In this document: positions 27,672 through 36,060 of the stretch, one piece after another
How positions within the stretch are numbered: position 1 is the first letter of the stretch
Layout of the letters: each line of letters starts with the position of its first letter
Position numbers and translations under genes: made by a program
Notes under the pieces: generated by a model
Seen by the model: only the letters and a program-made list of their open reading frames with translations
Databases searched by the model: none
What the model was told of the DNA's origin: nothing
Source of the DNA: Chitiniphilus eburneus
Lineage (GTDB): Bacteria > Pseudomonadota > Gammaproteobacteria > Burkholderiales > Chitinibacteraceae
DNA length: 64,000 nt
NCBI RefSeq assembly: GCF_005048205.1
Contig: NZ_SUMF01000017.1
Span: 1 to 64,000 of the forward strand
Direction of reading: 5' to 3'

Positions 27672-28985
27672 TCAGCCTTGTGCGATCTTGGTGCGCGGCG
27701 GCGGCGGGTTGGCGGCGAAGTAACGCTTGATGCCCTGGTGCAGCGCGGCGGCCATCTGCTGCTGATAGTCGTCGCTGATCAGCTTGCGTTCCTCGGCCGG
27801 GTTGGAAATGAACGCGGTTTCCACCAGCACCGACGGGATGTCCGGCGATTTCAGCACCGCAAAGCCCGCCTGTTCCACCTGCGCCTTGTGCAGACGGTTG
27901 ATGTTGCCCAGCTCGCCCAGCATCACCTTGCCCAGCTTCAGGCTGTCGTTGATGGTGGCAGTCTGGGTGAGGTCCATCAGCGTGCGCGCAAGGTGGATGT
28001 CCTTGGTGTCGATCTTCACGCCGCCGATCAGGTCGGCGTCGTTCTGTGTCTGCGCCAGCCATTTGGCGGCGGTGGAGGTGGCGCCGCGTTCCGACAGCGC
28101 GAACACCGACGAGCCGTTGGCATCCGGCCGGGTGAAGGCATCGGCGTGGATCGACACGAACAGGTCGGCCTTGGCCGCGCGTGCCTTGCGTACCCGCGTG
28201 CCCAGCGGCACGAAGAAATCACCGTCGCGCGTCATCACCACGCGGATGTTGGGTTCTTTCTCCAGCAGCGCACGCAGGCGCTTGGCGATCTGTAGCACCA
28301 CCGTCTTCTCGTGATTGCCGCCCGGCCCGACGGCGCCGGGGTCTTCGCCACCATGGCCGGGGTCGAGCACCACGGTCACCAGCCGGTCCACCTTCAGATC
28401 GCCGCGTTCCACCACCTGCGGCTTGTTCGGTGGCGTGGCGGGGGCGGGCGCCGGGGCCGCCGCGACGGCGGCCGGCGCGGAGGCCGCGGTCTGCTGCTCG
28501 TCGAGAAAGGCCAGCAGCGGATCGTTCTGCACCAGCGGATAGAGATCGATCACCAACCGGTTGCGGTAGTCGCCCACCGGCGGCAACGTGAACACCTGCG
28601 GCTTGATCTCGGTTTTGAGGTCGATCACCACGCGTACCACGCCGGGCTTGAAGCGCCCGGCGCGCAATTGCTGGATATAAGGATCGTCGGCCGTCAGCTT
28701 GCCGGCCAGGCTTTGTAGTTCGCCGTTCAGTTCCACGCCTTCCAGATCGACCACCAGCCGGTTCGGGTTCTTCAGCAGAAACTGCTTGAACGACAACGGC
28801 GCGTCCGATTCCAGCGTGACGCGGGTATAGGCATCGGCGGGCCACATGCGCACCGCCACGATGGTGGGCGTGGCGGCGTGGGCGCCGGTCGGCAGGACGG
28901 ACAGCAACAGCATGCCGGCCGCCCCGCCCAGCAGGCGGCGGCGGTCGGGGTCGGGCATCAGTTGAGGGCGAGGCGAGCGAGACAT
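27672..28985 (-). CDS. amiC: N-acetylmuramoyl-L-alanine amidase AmiC type
   Basis: This periplasmic zinc amidase cuts stem peptides from septal peptidoglycan during daughter-cell separation. The 437-residue protein has a Tat-like signal peptide (DRRRLLGG then a hydrophobic run ending AHA), an AMIN domain (about 40-155), an Ala/Pro linker and the Amidase_3 domain. Zinc ligands are visible in 'VLDPGHGGEDPG', 'SIHADAF' and the catalytic Glu in 'VLVETAFISNP'. Its start overlaps tsaE by 28 bases. The tsaE-amiC order is widespread in proteobacteria. Confidence 0.94.
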   Translation of the reverse strand: MSRSPRPQLMPDPDRRRLLGGAAGMLLLSVLPTGAHAATPTIVAVRMWPADAYTRVTLESDAPLSFKQFLLKNPNRLVVDLEGVELNGELQSLAGKLTADDPYIQQLRAGRFKPGVVRVVIDLKTEIKPQVFTLPPVGDYRNRLVIDLYPLVQNDPLLAFLDEQQTAASAPAAVAAAPAPAPATPPNKPQVVERGDLKVDRLVTVVLDPGHGGEDPGAVGPGGNHEKTVVLQIAKRLRALLEKEPNIRVVMTRDGDFFVPLGTRVRKARAAKADLFVSIHADAFTRPDANGSSVFALSERGATSTAAKWLAQTQNDADLIGGVKIDTKDIHLARTLMDLTQTATINDSLKLGKVMLGELGNINRLHKAQVEQAGFAVLKSPDIPSVLVETAFISNPAEERKLISDDYQQQMAAALHQGIKRYFAANPPPPRTKIAQG

Positions 28986-29434
28986 TCGGTTCCAAGCGGT
29001 GTTGCGGCGACGATCTCGGCCCGTCGCCCCTGGCCCTCCGGCACCAGCCTGATCAACAGGTCCGGCGCGGGTAATAGCCCCTCGGCTTTATCGGCCCATT
29101 CGATCAGGCAGATGCTCTCGGGATTGAAATAATCCCGGAATCCGGCATCTTCCCATTCCATGGGGTCGTGAAAACGATATAAATCAAAGTGATACAAGTA
29201 TAAATTCGAAACTGTATAAGGTTCAACCAGCGTGTAGGTGGGGCTTTTCACGCGCCCGGTATGGCCCAACGCGTGTAACAAGCCCCTGGTGAGCGTGGTT
29301 TTGCCCGCCCCGAGGTCGCCTTCCAGGAACACCACCATGCCGGGCCGCAGTTCCCGTGCCAGTGCGGCGCCCAGTGCCAGTGTGGCGGCCTCGTCGGGCA
29401 GGAAAGGCTTTCGCGTATCATCGAAGACAGACAT
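28958..29434 (-). CDS. tsaE: tRNA threonylcarbamoyladenosine biosynthesis ATPase TsaE
   Basis: TsaE works with TsaB and TsaD in making t6A37 of ANN-decoding tRNAs. The 158-residue protein has the P-loop GDLGAGKTTL near residue 45, 'VKSPTYTLVEPY' and 'YHFDLYRF', and ends with 'ICLIEWADKAEGLLP', all typical. ATG 29434 lies only 18 bases from the divergent queG start. The 3' end overlaps amiC by 28 bases, so the two are coupled. The stretch 29160-29225 inside this gene is more AT-rich than its surroundings. Confidence 0.94.
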   Translation of the reverse strand: MSVFDDTRKPFLPDEAATLALGAALARELRPGMVVFLEGDLGAGKTTLTRGLLHALGHTGRVKSPTYTLVEPYTVSNLYLYHFDLYRFHDPMEWEDAGFRDYFNPESICLIEWADKAEGLLPAPDLLIRLVPEGQGRRAEIVAATPLGTECLARLALN

Positions 29435-29452
29435 GGAAGGACTCGGCAGGCA

Positions 29453-30520
29453 GTGGACGAAACGTTGGACAAACAGGCGGTGGTGGCGGACATCAAACGG
29501 TGGGCCGGGGAGCTGGGCTTTGCCCGCGCGGCGATCACCGGCCCCGATCTCGGCCATGCCGAAGCCGGCATGCTGGCCTGGCTGGAGGCCGGCTACCACG
29601 GCGAGATGGATTATATGGCACGCCATGGCCTGAAGCGCGCACGGCCGGCGGAGCTGGTGCCGGGCACGCGCAGCATCGTCAGCGTGATCCTGCCCTATCT
29701 GCCGCCCTCGGCCGCCGCCAGCGAGGCGGTACTGGCCGATGGCGGCAAAGCCTATGTCTCGCGCTATGCGCTGGGTCGCGATTACCACAAGGTGCTGCGC
29801 GCCCGCTTGCAGGCGCTGGCGGATCGGCTGGCGGCGCGGATCGGCCCGTTCGGCCATCGCGTATTCGTCGATTCGGCCCCGGTGCTGGAGGTCGAGCTTG
29901 CGAAGCAGGCGGGGCTGGGCTGGCGTGGCAAGCACACGTTGCTGATCCACCGCGATCACGGTTCGTTTTTTTTCCTGGGCGAGCTGTTCACTGACCTGGA
30001 TTTGCCATATGACGCGCCGCTGCCGGTGGAGCACTGCGGCCGCTGCACCCGCTGCCTGGATTTCTGCCCCACCAAGGCCATCGTCGCGCCATACACGGTG
30101 GATGCGCGCCGCTGCGTGTCCTACCTGACCATCGAACTGAAGGGCAGCATTCCGCTGGAACTGCGCCCGTTGATCGGCAACCGGGTCTACGGCTGCGACG
30201 ATTGCCAACTGGTGTGCCCATGGAACCGCTTCGCCGCCGAGAGCGCCGAAACCGATTTTCAGATTCGCAACGGGCTGGACGACGTCACGCTGGTCGAGCT
30301 GTTCGCCTGGAGCGAGGCGGATTTCCAGCGCAACCTCGCCGGCAGCGCGATCTACCGCATCGGCCATGAGCGCTGGCTGCGCAATCTGGCGGTGGGCCTG
30401 GGCAACGCCGCCACCACGCCCGATGTGCTGGCGGCGCTGAACGCGCGGCGCGACGACGGCAGCGAGCTGGTACGCGAACACGTGGCCTGGGCGCTGGCCC
30501 GGCATGGTGTTGCCGCATGA
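29453..30520 (+). CDS. queG: Epoxyqueuosine reductase
   Basis: QueG reduces epoxyqueuosine to queuosine in tRNA, using cobalamin and two [4Fe-4S] clusters. The 355-residue protein has the N-terminal 'YHGEMDYMARHGLKRARPAELVPG' segment, the catalytic Asp region 'VFVDSAPVLE', and the cluster ligands CGRCTRCLDFCP and CDDCQLVCPWN. A HEAT-like tail follows. It starts with GTG at 29453, only 18 bases from the divergent tsaE. A later TTG is possible, but the GTG gives the normal family length. Its stop shares ATGA with pxpB. Confidence 0.95.
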   Translation: MDETLDKQAVVADIKRWAGELGFARAAITGPDLGHAEAGMLAWLEAGYHGEMDYMARHGLKRARPAELVPGTRSIVSVILPYLPPSAAASEAVLADGGKAYVSRYALGRDYHKVLRARLQALADRLAARIGPFGHRVFVDSAPVLEVELAKQAGLGWRGKHTLLIHRDHGSFFFLGELFTDLDLPYDAPLPVEHCGRCTRCLDFCPTKAIVAPYTVDARRCVSYLTIELKGSIPLELRPLIGNRVYGCDDCQLVCPWNRFAAESAETDFQIRNGLDDVTLVELFAWSEADFQRNLAGSAIYRIGHERWLRNLAVGLGNAATTPDVLAALNARRDDGSELVREHVAWALARHGVAA

Positions 30521-31170
30521 GCGATATCTCTCCCACCATCCAGCCCCTGGGCGAAACCGCGCTGGTGCTGTCGGTTGGCGCCGAACTGGCGGCACAACGC
30601 CGGCTGTGGGCGGCCTGGCATGTACTGGAGCATCGGCTGCCGCAGGTGGAGTGGGTGCTGGGCATGGGCAACCTCACCGCGCATTTCGACCCGCTGGCCA
30701 CGCCGTCGCGGGTGGTGATCCGCGCGCTGGAAGGCGCGTGGACACACAGCGCGGGTGTCGAACTGATGCCGGGGCAGATCATCACCCTGCCGGTGCGCTA
30801 CGGTGGCGAGTACGGGCCGGACCTGCCGGTGGTGGCCGAGCACGCCGGGTTGACGCCGCGCGAGGTGGCCGAGGCGCATGCCGCCGGCGATTACGTGGTC
30901 TATTGCCTGGGCTTCCTGCCCGGTTTCGCCTACCTGGGCGGGCTGGACCCGCGGATCACCGCACCACGCCGCGCCGATCCGCGCCTGGCGGTGCCCGCCG
31001 GCTCGGTCGCCATCGGCGGCAGCCAGACCGGCATCTACCCGATGGCCTCGCCCGGTGGCTGGCAATTGATCGGCCATACCGGCGCCGCGCTATTCGATCC
31101 CTACCGCGAGATACCCGGCCTGCTGGGGCCTGGCGATACCGTGCGCTTCGTGATCGAGGACATCGCATGA
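30517..31170 (+). CDS. pxpB: 5-oxoprolinase subunit PxpB
   Basis: PxpB (KipI-like) with PxpC and PxpA opens 5-oxoproline to glutamate at the cost of ATP, removing a damage product of glutamine and glutamate. The 217-residue protein has 'LTAHFDP', 'VVYCLGFLPGFAYLGGLDP' and the 'PAGSVAIGGSQTGIYPMASPGGWQLIG' signature. It overlaps queG and pxpC by four bases each, so the queG-pxpBCA set forms a coupled operon. Confidence 0.95.
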   Translation: MSDISPTIQPLGETALVLSVGAELAAQRRLWAAWHVLEHRLPQVEWVLGMGNLTAHFDPLATPSRVVIRALEGAWTHSAGVELMPGQIITLPVRYGGEYGPDLPVVAEHAGLTPREVAEAHAAGDYVVYCLGFLPGFAYLGGLDPRITAPRRADPRLAVPAGSVAIGGSQTGIYPMASPGGWQLIGHTGAALFDPYREIPGLLGPGDTVRFVIEDIA

Positions 31171-32111
31171 CATTGCTGATCCGCAAGCCCGGCCCGCAAA
31201 GCACCGTCCAGGATCTGGGGCGCACCGGTTACCGCTTTCTCGGCGTTCCAGCGGGCGGCGCCTGCGATGCGGTGGCGTTGCGCATCGGCAACCTGCTGCT
31301 GGGAAACCCGCCCGATGGCGCGGCGCTGGAAGTGGCGCTGGGCGGGCTGGAACTGGTGTTCGAAACGCATACCCGCTTTGCGCTGACCGGCGCCGCCGTG
31401 GGCGCCACGCTGGATGGCGAGCGCGTACCGGGCTGGCACGTGGTCGATGCGCCGGCCGGCGCGGTGTTGCACCTGGGCTATGCCGCGCGGGGCGCCCGCA
31501 TCTATCTGAACGTGGCGGGCGGCATCGACGTCCCGCCAGTGCTGGGCAGCCGTGCCACCGGCCTGCTGGCCGACCTGGGGGGCTTCAAGGGACGCGCGGT
31601 CGAGGCCGGCGACCGTCTGCCGCTGGGCGAGGTCGATACGCTGCCGCCACCGTGCGCGGTGATGGCGCCGGGGCGCGGCCAGGTCCTGCGTGTGCTGCCG
31701 GGGCCGGAATGGGCGCAACTGTCGCGCGAAGCACAACGTACGCTGCTGTCCAGCGACTGGACGGTATCGCCGGCCAGCAATCGCATGGGCGCGCGCCTGG
31801 GCGGACCGGCCGTGCCGCTGAACGATTTGGCCGAACTCGATTCCCATGCGGTATTGCCCGGTGTGGTGCAATTGCCGCCCTCGGGCCAGCCCATCCTGCT
31901 GCTGGCGGATGCCCAGACCACCGGCGGCTATGCCAAGCCGCTGATGGTGATCGAGGCCGATCTGTGGCGTGCCGCGCAGTTCCGGCCTGGCGAGGCATTG
32001 CGCTTCGTCGAGGTGGACATGGCGCAGGCCCTGGCCGCGCTGGCCGCGCAACGCCAATGGCTGGAACGTATCGAAAGGAGCCTGCAATGGCAGCAACGAG
32101 CATCGACCTGA
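31167..32111 (+). CDS. pxpC: 5-oxoprolinase subunit PxpC
   Basis: PxpC (KipA-like biotin-carboxylase-like fold) is the second subunit of the same complex. The 314-residue protein starts 'IRKPGPQSTVQDLGRTGYR', has 'GVPAGGACDAVALRIGN', 'SNRMGARLGG' and the late 'LLLADAQTTGGYAK' block, all family signatures. The last 25 bases overlap pxpA. It ends in a Gln-rich tail (LQWQQRAST). Confidence 0.95.
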   Translation: MTLLIRKPGPQSTVQDLGRTGYRFLGVPAGGACDAVALRIGNLLLGNPPDGAALEVALGGLELVFETHTRFALTGAAVGATLDGERVPGWHVVDAPAGAVLHLGYAARGARIYLNVAGGIDVPPVLGSRATGLLADLGGFKGRAVEAGDRLPLGEVDTLPPPCAVMAPGRGQVLRVLPGPEWAQLSREAQRTLLSSDWTVSPASNRMGARLGGPAVPLNDLAELDSHAVLPGVVQLPPSGQPILLLADAQTTGGYAKPLMVIEADLWRAAQFRPGEALRFVEVDMAQALAALAAQRQWLERIERSLQWQQRAST

Positions 32112-32842
32112 ACGCGGACCTGGGCGAAGGCGGCGGCGACGACGCCAGCCTGATGCCACTGATCTCGTCGGCCAATATCGCGTGCGGTGGCCATACCGGC
32201 GACGTGGACAGCATGCGCACCGCCGTGCGGCTGGCTTGCCGGCATGGCGTGGTGATCGGTGCGCACCCCAGCTATCCCGGCCGCGAGCACTTCGGCCGGG
32301 TGTCGATGGATATCTCGCAGATGCGGCTCGCCGAAGTCATCACTGCGCAGTTGTGGGCGCTGAAGGCCGTCTGTATCGAAGAAGGCGTGGCGGTGGCGTA
32401 TGTCAAACCCCATGGCGCGCTGTACAACGACGCCGCGCGCCACCCCGGCCTGGCGGCGCTGATCGCGGCGACGGTGCGCGAGATCGACCCCGACCTGGCG
32501 CTGATGGGGCTGGCCGGTTCGGCGTTGATCGAGGCCGGCAATTACCAGGGCCTGACCACCATTCCCGAAGCCTTTGTCGATCGCGCCTACCTGGCCGACG
32601 GCTCGCTGATGCCGCGTGATCGCCCCGGCGCGGTACTGAGCGACGATGCGGCCGCCGTGGCCCAGGCGCGGAGCCTGACGCTGGAAGGCGGCGTGCGCAC
32701 CGCCGACGGCGGGTGGCTGGCACTGGAGGCGCGCAGTCTGTGCCTGCACGGCGACAACCCCCACGCGCTGCACCTGGCCCGCGCCACGCGCGAAATGCTC
32801 GCGCGCAACGAAGTGAGGGTGGTGTCGGCGCTGCTGGCCTGA
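32087..32842 (+). CDS. pxpA: 5-oxoprolinase subunit PxpA
   Basis: PxpA (LamB/YcsF family) is the subunit that carries the ring-opening site. The 251-residue protein starts 'SIDLNADLGEG', followed by 'SSANIACGGHTGD', 'GAHPSYPGREHFGR' and 'VKPHGALYN', each a signature of the family, and ends 'CLHGDNPHAL'. The ATG has AAGGAG upstream inside pxpC. Gene order here is B-C-A. No terminator is visible after it; the murI gene starts 190 bases later. Confidence 0.96.
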   Translation: MAATSIDLNADLGEGGGDDASLMPLISSANIACGGHTGDVDSMRTAVRLACRHGVVIGAHPSYPGREHFGRVSMDISQMRLAEVITAQLWALKAVCIEEGVAVAYVKPHGALYNDAARHPGLAALIAATVREIDPDLALMGLAGSALIEAGNYQGLTTIPEAFVDRAYLADGSLMPRDRPGAVLSDDAAAVAQARSLTLEGGVRTADGGWLALEARSLCLHGDNPHALHLARATREMLARNEVRVVSALLA

Positions 32843-33032
32843 GCGGAGCAGGGGGCGGGGCGCAAACCTCATTGCAAGGCAACGACCTCCACCATTACCT
32901 TGCCACGCCTCACCCCTCACCCGCCTGTTTCACTCCGTTGCAATCCCCCCGCTTCTGGCGGTTACGGCGCCAGCGTAGAATCGCGTCTTTCCAGGCCGCG
33001 CGCGTTCGCGTCGGCCGCCCGGAGCCGTGTTC

Positions 33033-33842
33033 ATGTCCACCCCAGACCCCAGCAGCGCCATCGGCGTATTCGATTCCGGTATCGGCGGCCTGACCGTCGT
33101 CCGCGCCCTGATGGATCGCCTGCCGTTCGAAAACATCACCTACTTTGGCGACACCGCGCGCGTGCCCTACGGCGTGAAGTCGGTCGCCACCATCGAGCAT
33201 TTCACCCAGCAGATCGTCGACTTCCTGCTGCAACGCCAGGTGAAGCTGCTGATCATCGCCTGCAACACCATGGCGGCCGTCGCGGCCGACGCGGTGCGCG
33301 CCAGCGCGCCGGTGCCGGTGCTGGACGTGATCGAGGCCGGCGCGGCCAACGCCGCCGCGATCACCCGCTCGGGCGGCATCGGCGTGATCGGCACGCCCAC
33401 CACCATCAACAGCAATGCCTACGCCCGCGCCATCCACCAGCTCAACCAGGATTGCCGCGTCTACTCGCAGGCATGCCCGTTGTTCGTGCCACTGGTGGAA
33501 GAGGGCTGGCTGGACCACACCGTCACGCGCCTGACCGCGCAGGAATACCTGAAGCCGGTATTCGTCGAGCACATCGACACGCTGGTGCTGGGCTGTACCC
33601 ACTATCCCTTGCTCAAGCCGCTGTTGCAGGATGTGGCCGGCAGCCGCATCCAGTTGGTCGATTCCGCGATCTCCATCGCCGACCGGGCCGCCGAGCTGCT
33701 GCAACGCCAGGGCCTGGCCAACCCCAGCCGCGAACGGCCGCAGTATCGCTATCACGTCACCGACGTACCGGTACGCTTCCAGACCATCGGCGAGCGCTTT
33801 CTCGGCCGCAGCCTGGGGCAGGTTGAACTGGTGCAGTGGTAG
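33033..33842 (+). CDS. murI: Glutamate racemase
   Basis: MurI makes D-glutamate for peptidoglycan. The 269-residue protein has 'IGVFDSGIGGLTV' at the start and the two catalytic cysteines in 'ACNTM' and 'GCTHYP'. ATG 33033 was chosen over an in-frame GTG two codons upstream because GGAG precedes it by eight bases. It follows the pxp genes on the same strand but with a 190-base gap containing a TAGAAT box at 32976, so it may have its own promoter. Confidence 0.96.
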   Translation: MSTPDPSSAIGVFDSGIGGLTVVRALMDRLPFENITYFGDTARVPYGVKSVATIEHFTQQIVDFLLQRQVKLLIIACNTMAAVAADAVRASAPVPVLDVIEAGAANAAAITRSGGIGVIGTPTTINSNAYARAIHQLNQDCRVYSQACPLFVPLVEEGWLDHTVTRLTAQEYLKPVFVEHIDTLVLGCTHYPLLKPLLQDVAGSRIQLVDSAISIADRAAELLQRQGLANPSRERPQYRYHVTDVPVRFQTIGERFLGRSLGQVELVQW

Positions 33843-33894
33843 CGTCTTTTTGAACTTGGCGAACTGCGGTTGTTGGCCAAGTGCAGCAAGCGTC

Positions 33895-34015
33895 CGGCGA
33901 AGCCGGATGCGTCCCGATGTTGATATGCCGATAGCGACGCATCCTGATCGATTCCACTCCCCCCGCCCTCGCCGCCGCGAGGGAGCCTCGCTGTGCTCGT
34001 GGGTGGCTTCGGCTG
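33895..34015. repeat. Diverged single copy of the 165-bp repeat
   Basis: The stretch after murI aligns with units of the array at 20402-20990: a GAAGCCGGATGCGTC-type opening, then CCTGATCGATTCCACTCCCC and the same CCCTCGC-CGCC-GCGAGGG hairpin, followed by GAGCCTCGC. Only one unit is present. Together with the half palindrome at 34097 it occupies the 425-base gap between murI and the LrgA-family gene; no gene is seen there. Confidence 0.8.
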
Positions 34016-34096
34016 GCTTGATTGGGGCGGGCTGGTTGCATCTCGGTCCCGGGCTGAGTCGGGTGTCTACCAACGCGCCATATCGGCAAGGGCAGG

Positions 34097-34150
34097 TTTT
34101 GTTCTCTCTGTGCCCTCCCTTTCTCCGTGTGCTCTGTGTCCACAGACTTC
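34097..34150. repeat. Half copy of the dispersed palindromic element
   Basis: GTTCTCTCTGTG followed by TTTCTCCGTGTGCTCTGTGTCC matches the right arm of the palindromic family, and the following CTTCGCCTTTGTC resembles the flank of the copy at 63576. No matching left arm is present, so this is a remnant. Confidence 0.6.
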
Positions 34151-34267
34151 GCCTTTGTCTTTCCGAACCCCGGCAACGGTCACTGGCCCGGATATCCCAA
34201 ACGATTTTGGCTGCGGCATCGGGTGGGCTAAGGTAGCGGCTGGGCGTGTTGTGCCGGAGGAATCCCC

Positions 34268-34615
34268 ATGTTGTATGGCCTGACTGTGATCTGCGCTTTC
34301 CTGCTGGCTGGCGAGCTGTTGAGCCGGCTGGCGGCGTTGCCGGTGCCGGGCGCGGTGCTGGGCATGTTGCTGTTCACCGGCTGGATGCTGCTGAGGAAGG
34401 ATATCGAGCCGCGTGTGGCGCGGGTGGGGGCGGGGCTGTTGCGCTATCTGCCGCTGCTGTTCGTGCCGGCTGGCGTCGGGCTGGTCGAACTCGGTCCGCG
34501 CCTGGCGCACGAGGGCGTGGCGATGATCGTGGTGCTGGTGCTCTCCACCGCGATCACGCTGGGCGTCACCGCGCTGACCTTGCAATGGCTGCTGCGCAGG
34601 CGCGCCCGTGGTTGA
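34268..34615 (+). CDS. CidA/LrgA-family holin-like membrane protein
   Basis: A 115-residue protein with about four hydrophobic segments and the family core 'LPVPGAVLGMLLF' followed by 'LPLLFVPAGVGLVE'. Members resemble phage holins and are linked to cell lysis control or to transport of small metabolites such as pyruvate, depending on the organism. GGAGG-like sequence precedes the ATG. It overlaps the following LrgB-type gene by eight bases, the usual pair. Confidence 0.9.
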   Translation: MLYGLTVICAFLLAGELLSRLAALPVPGAVLGMLLFTGWMLLRKDIEPRVARVGAGLLRYLPLLFVPAGVGLVELGPRLAHEGVAMIVVLVLSTAITLGVTALTLQWLLRRRARG

Positions 34616-35339
34616 TCCCGCCACGCACTGGCACGAGGCCAGCGGCTGGCTGGCCGCCTATCCCGGGCTGTGGCTGGTCGTCACCGGCGCGGTGTTCCTG
34701 CTGGCCGACAAGCTGTTCCGCGCCAGCAGGCGTTTTCCGCTGCTGAACCCGGTACTGGTGTCCATCCTGGTGCTGATCGCCACCCTGCGATTGTTCAACG
34801 TGTCGTACACCGATTATTTCGCCGGGGCGCAGATGATCCATCTGTTGCTCGGTCCGGCTACGGTGGCGCTCGCCATGCCGCTTTACCTCAACCTGCACCA
34901 CGTACGCGCCTGGATGATGCCGCTGACCATTGCGCTGGTGGTCGGCTGCGTGGTGGGCATTGCCAGCGCGCTGGCGCTGGGTCAGTTGTTCGGCCTGTCG
35001 GCTGCCACCTTGTTGTCGTTCGCGCCCAAGTCGGTGACCACGCCCATCGCCATGGCGCTGGCCGGGCACCTGGGGGGTATTCCCGCGCTGACCGCCAACG
35101 TGGTGATCCTGACCGGCGTGTTTGGCGCCGTGGCCGGTTTGCCGCTGATGCGCCTGCTGAAAGTGGACGACGCGATGGTGCAGGGCTTTGCGCTGGGCGT
35201 GGCCGCCCATGGCATCGGCACCGCGCGTGCCTTGCAGGAGTCGGAAACCGCCGGGGCGTTCGGCGGGCTGGCGATGGGGTTGAACGCGATCCTGACGTCG
35301 TTGTTGTTGCCGCTGATCCTGGCCGTCTGGCCGATCTGA
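34608..35339 (+). CDS. CidB/LrgB-family membrane protein
   Basis: A 243-residue integral membrane protein, the usual partner of CidA/LrgA. It shows 'LLGPATVALAMPLYLNLHHVR', 'SFAPKSVTTPIAMALAGHLGGIPALTA' and 'GVAAHGIGTARALQESETAGAF', all conserved in LrgB. The GTG start lies within the end of the preceding gene. A strong terminator follows. No LytTR or LysR regulator, the common neighbours, is present. Confidence 0.93.
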   Translation: MVDPATHWHEASGWLAAYPGLWLVVTGAVFLLADKLFRASRRFPLLNPVLVSILVLIATLRLFNVSYTDYFAGAQMIHLLLGPATVALAMPLYLNLHHVRAWMMPLTIALVVGCVVGIASALALGQLFGLSAATLLSFAPKSVTTPIAMALAGHLGGIPALTANVVILTGVFGAVAGLPLMRLLKVDDAMVQGFALGVAAHGIGTARALQESETAGAFGGLAMGLNAILTSLLLPLILAVWPI

Positions 35340-35378
35340 ACCTGAACGTTCCTGTTGGCGCAGACGGCCTGCCAATGG

Positions 35379-35404
35379 AAAACGCCCGGCTGGGCCGGGC
35401 GTTT
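35379..35404. terminator. Bidirectional terminator after the LrgAB pair
   Basis: AAAACGCCCGGC and GCCGGGCGTTT form a 9-bp GC stem with flanking A and T runs between convergent genes (LrgB-type gene on plus, unknown gene on minus). Confidence 0.8.
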
Positions 35405-35437
35405 CGTCACCACCGATACACGCATCCTCAACGGGTG

Positions 35438-35908
35438 CTAGATCAGGCCCAGCGTATCCCGATCGTAAATATCCGGCGCCCAGAAACCGATGCTGGCGTC
35501 GTCCGGCTTGGCGCGGCTGCGGTTGACCACGATCACCAGGTTGTCGAAGTAATACGTTGCCGACGGCAGCCGGGCGCGTTCGCGTCGCGCTGGGCCGAGC
35601 AGTTTGTCGATGGTGGCGCGATCCTTGTCCAGCGACAGCCCGTGGGGCAAGGGGTGGGCGAAGGCGCGGCGAAAGGTCACCCCGGCCAGGATGTAGCGGC
35701 CTTCGCTTTTCCTCGGTAGCAGCGATTCCTTGTCGAAGGTGAGCTGGGACTGGAACGTCAGCAGCACCGTGCCATCCTCGCTGAGGATGTCTTCGGTGGC
35801 GCCGTCGGTTTCGGGGCGGCGCACGACACCATGCGCAGTCAGGAATTCATCCAGCGCGGGATGACTGCTGCCGTGTCCAAGGAATTCGATGAGCCGTGCG
35901 GTATCCAT
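35438..35908 (-). CDS. Uncharacterised 156-aa protein
   Basis: A soluble protein starting MDTARLIEFLGHGSS; an ATG four codons upstream is an alternative. It has no signal peptide, no Cys and no motif I recognise. The end 'SIGFWAPDIYDRDTLGLI' and the middle 'ILSEDGTVLLTFQSQLTFDKES' suggest a small alpha/beta fold. Small proteins of this type can be immunity or regulatory proteins, but no toxin gene is adjacent. It stands alone between a terminator and the SUOX-like gene. Confidence 0.7.
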   Translation of the reverse strand: MDTARLIEFLGHGSSHPALDEFLTAHGVVRRPETDGATEDILSEDGTVLLTFQSQLTFDKESLLPRKSEGRYILAGVTFRRAFAHPLPHGLSLDKDRATIDKLLGPARRERARLPSATYYFDNLVIVVNRSRAKPDDASIGFWAPDIYDRDTLGLI

Positions 35909-36060
35909 AACCAGTCCCATTGCTTGTGCCAGGGCCGAATAGTCTCATCCATTGCCACAAATTGCATGGGTTGCCGGCCAACGAACGGGATTTGTATGGG
36001 AAATGGCGACAGGCGCCGGAAAGGCGACTTGACATCGAGCGCCCGGCGTTGCCGCCACGT

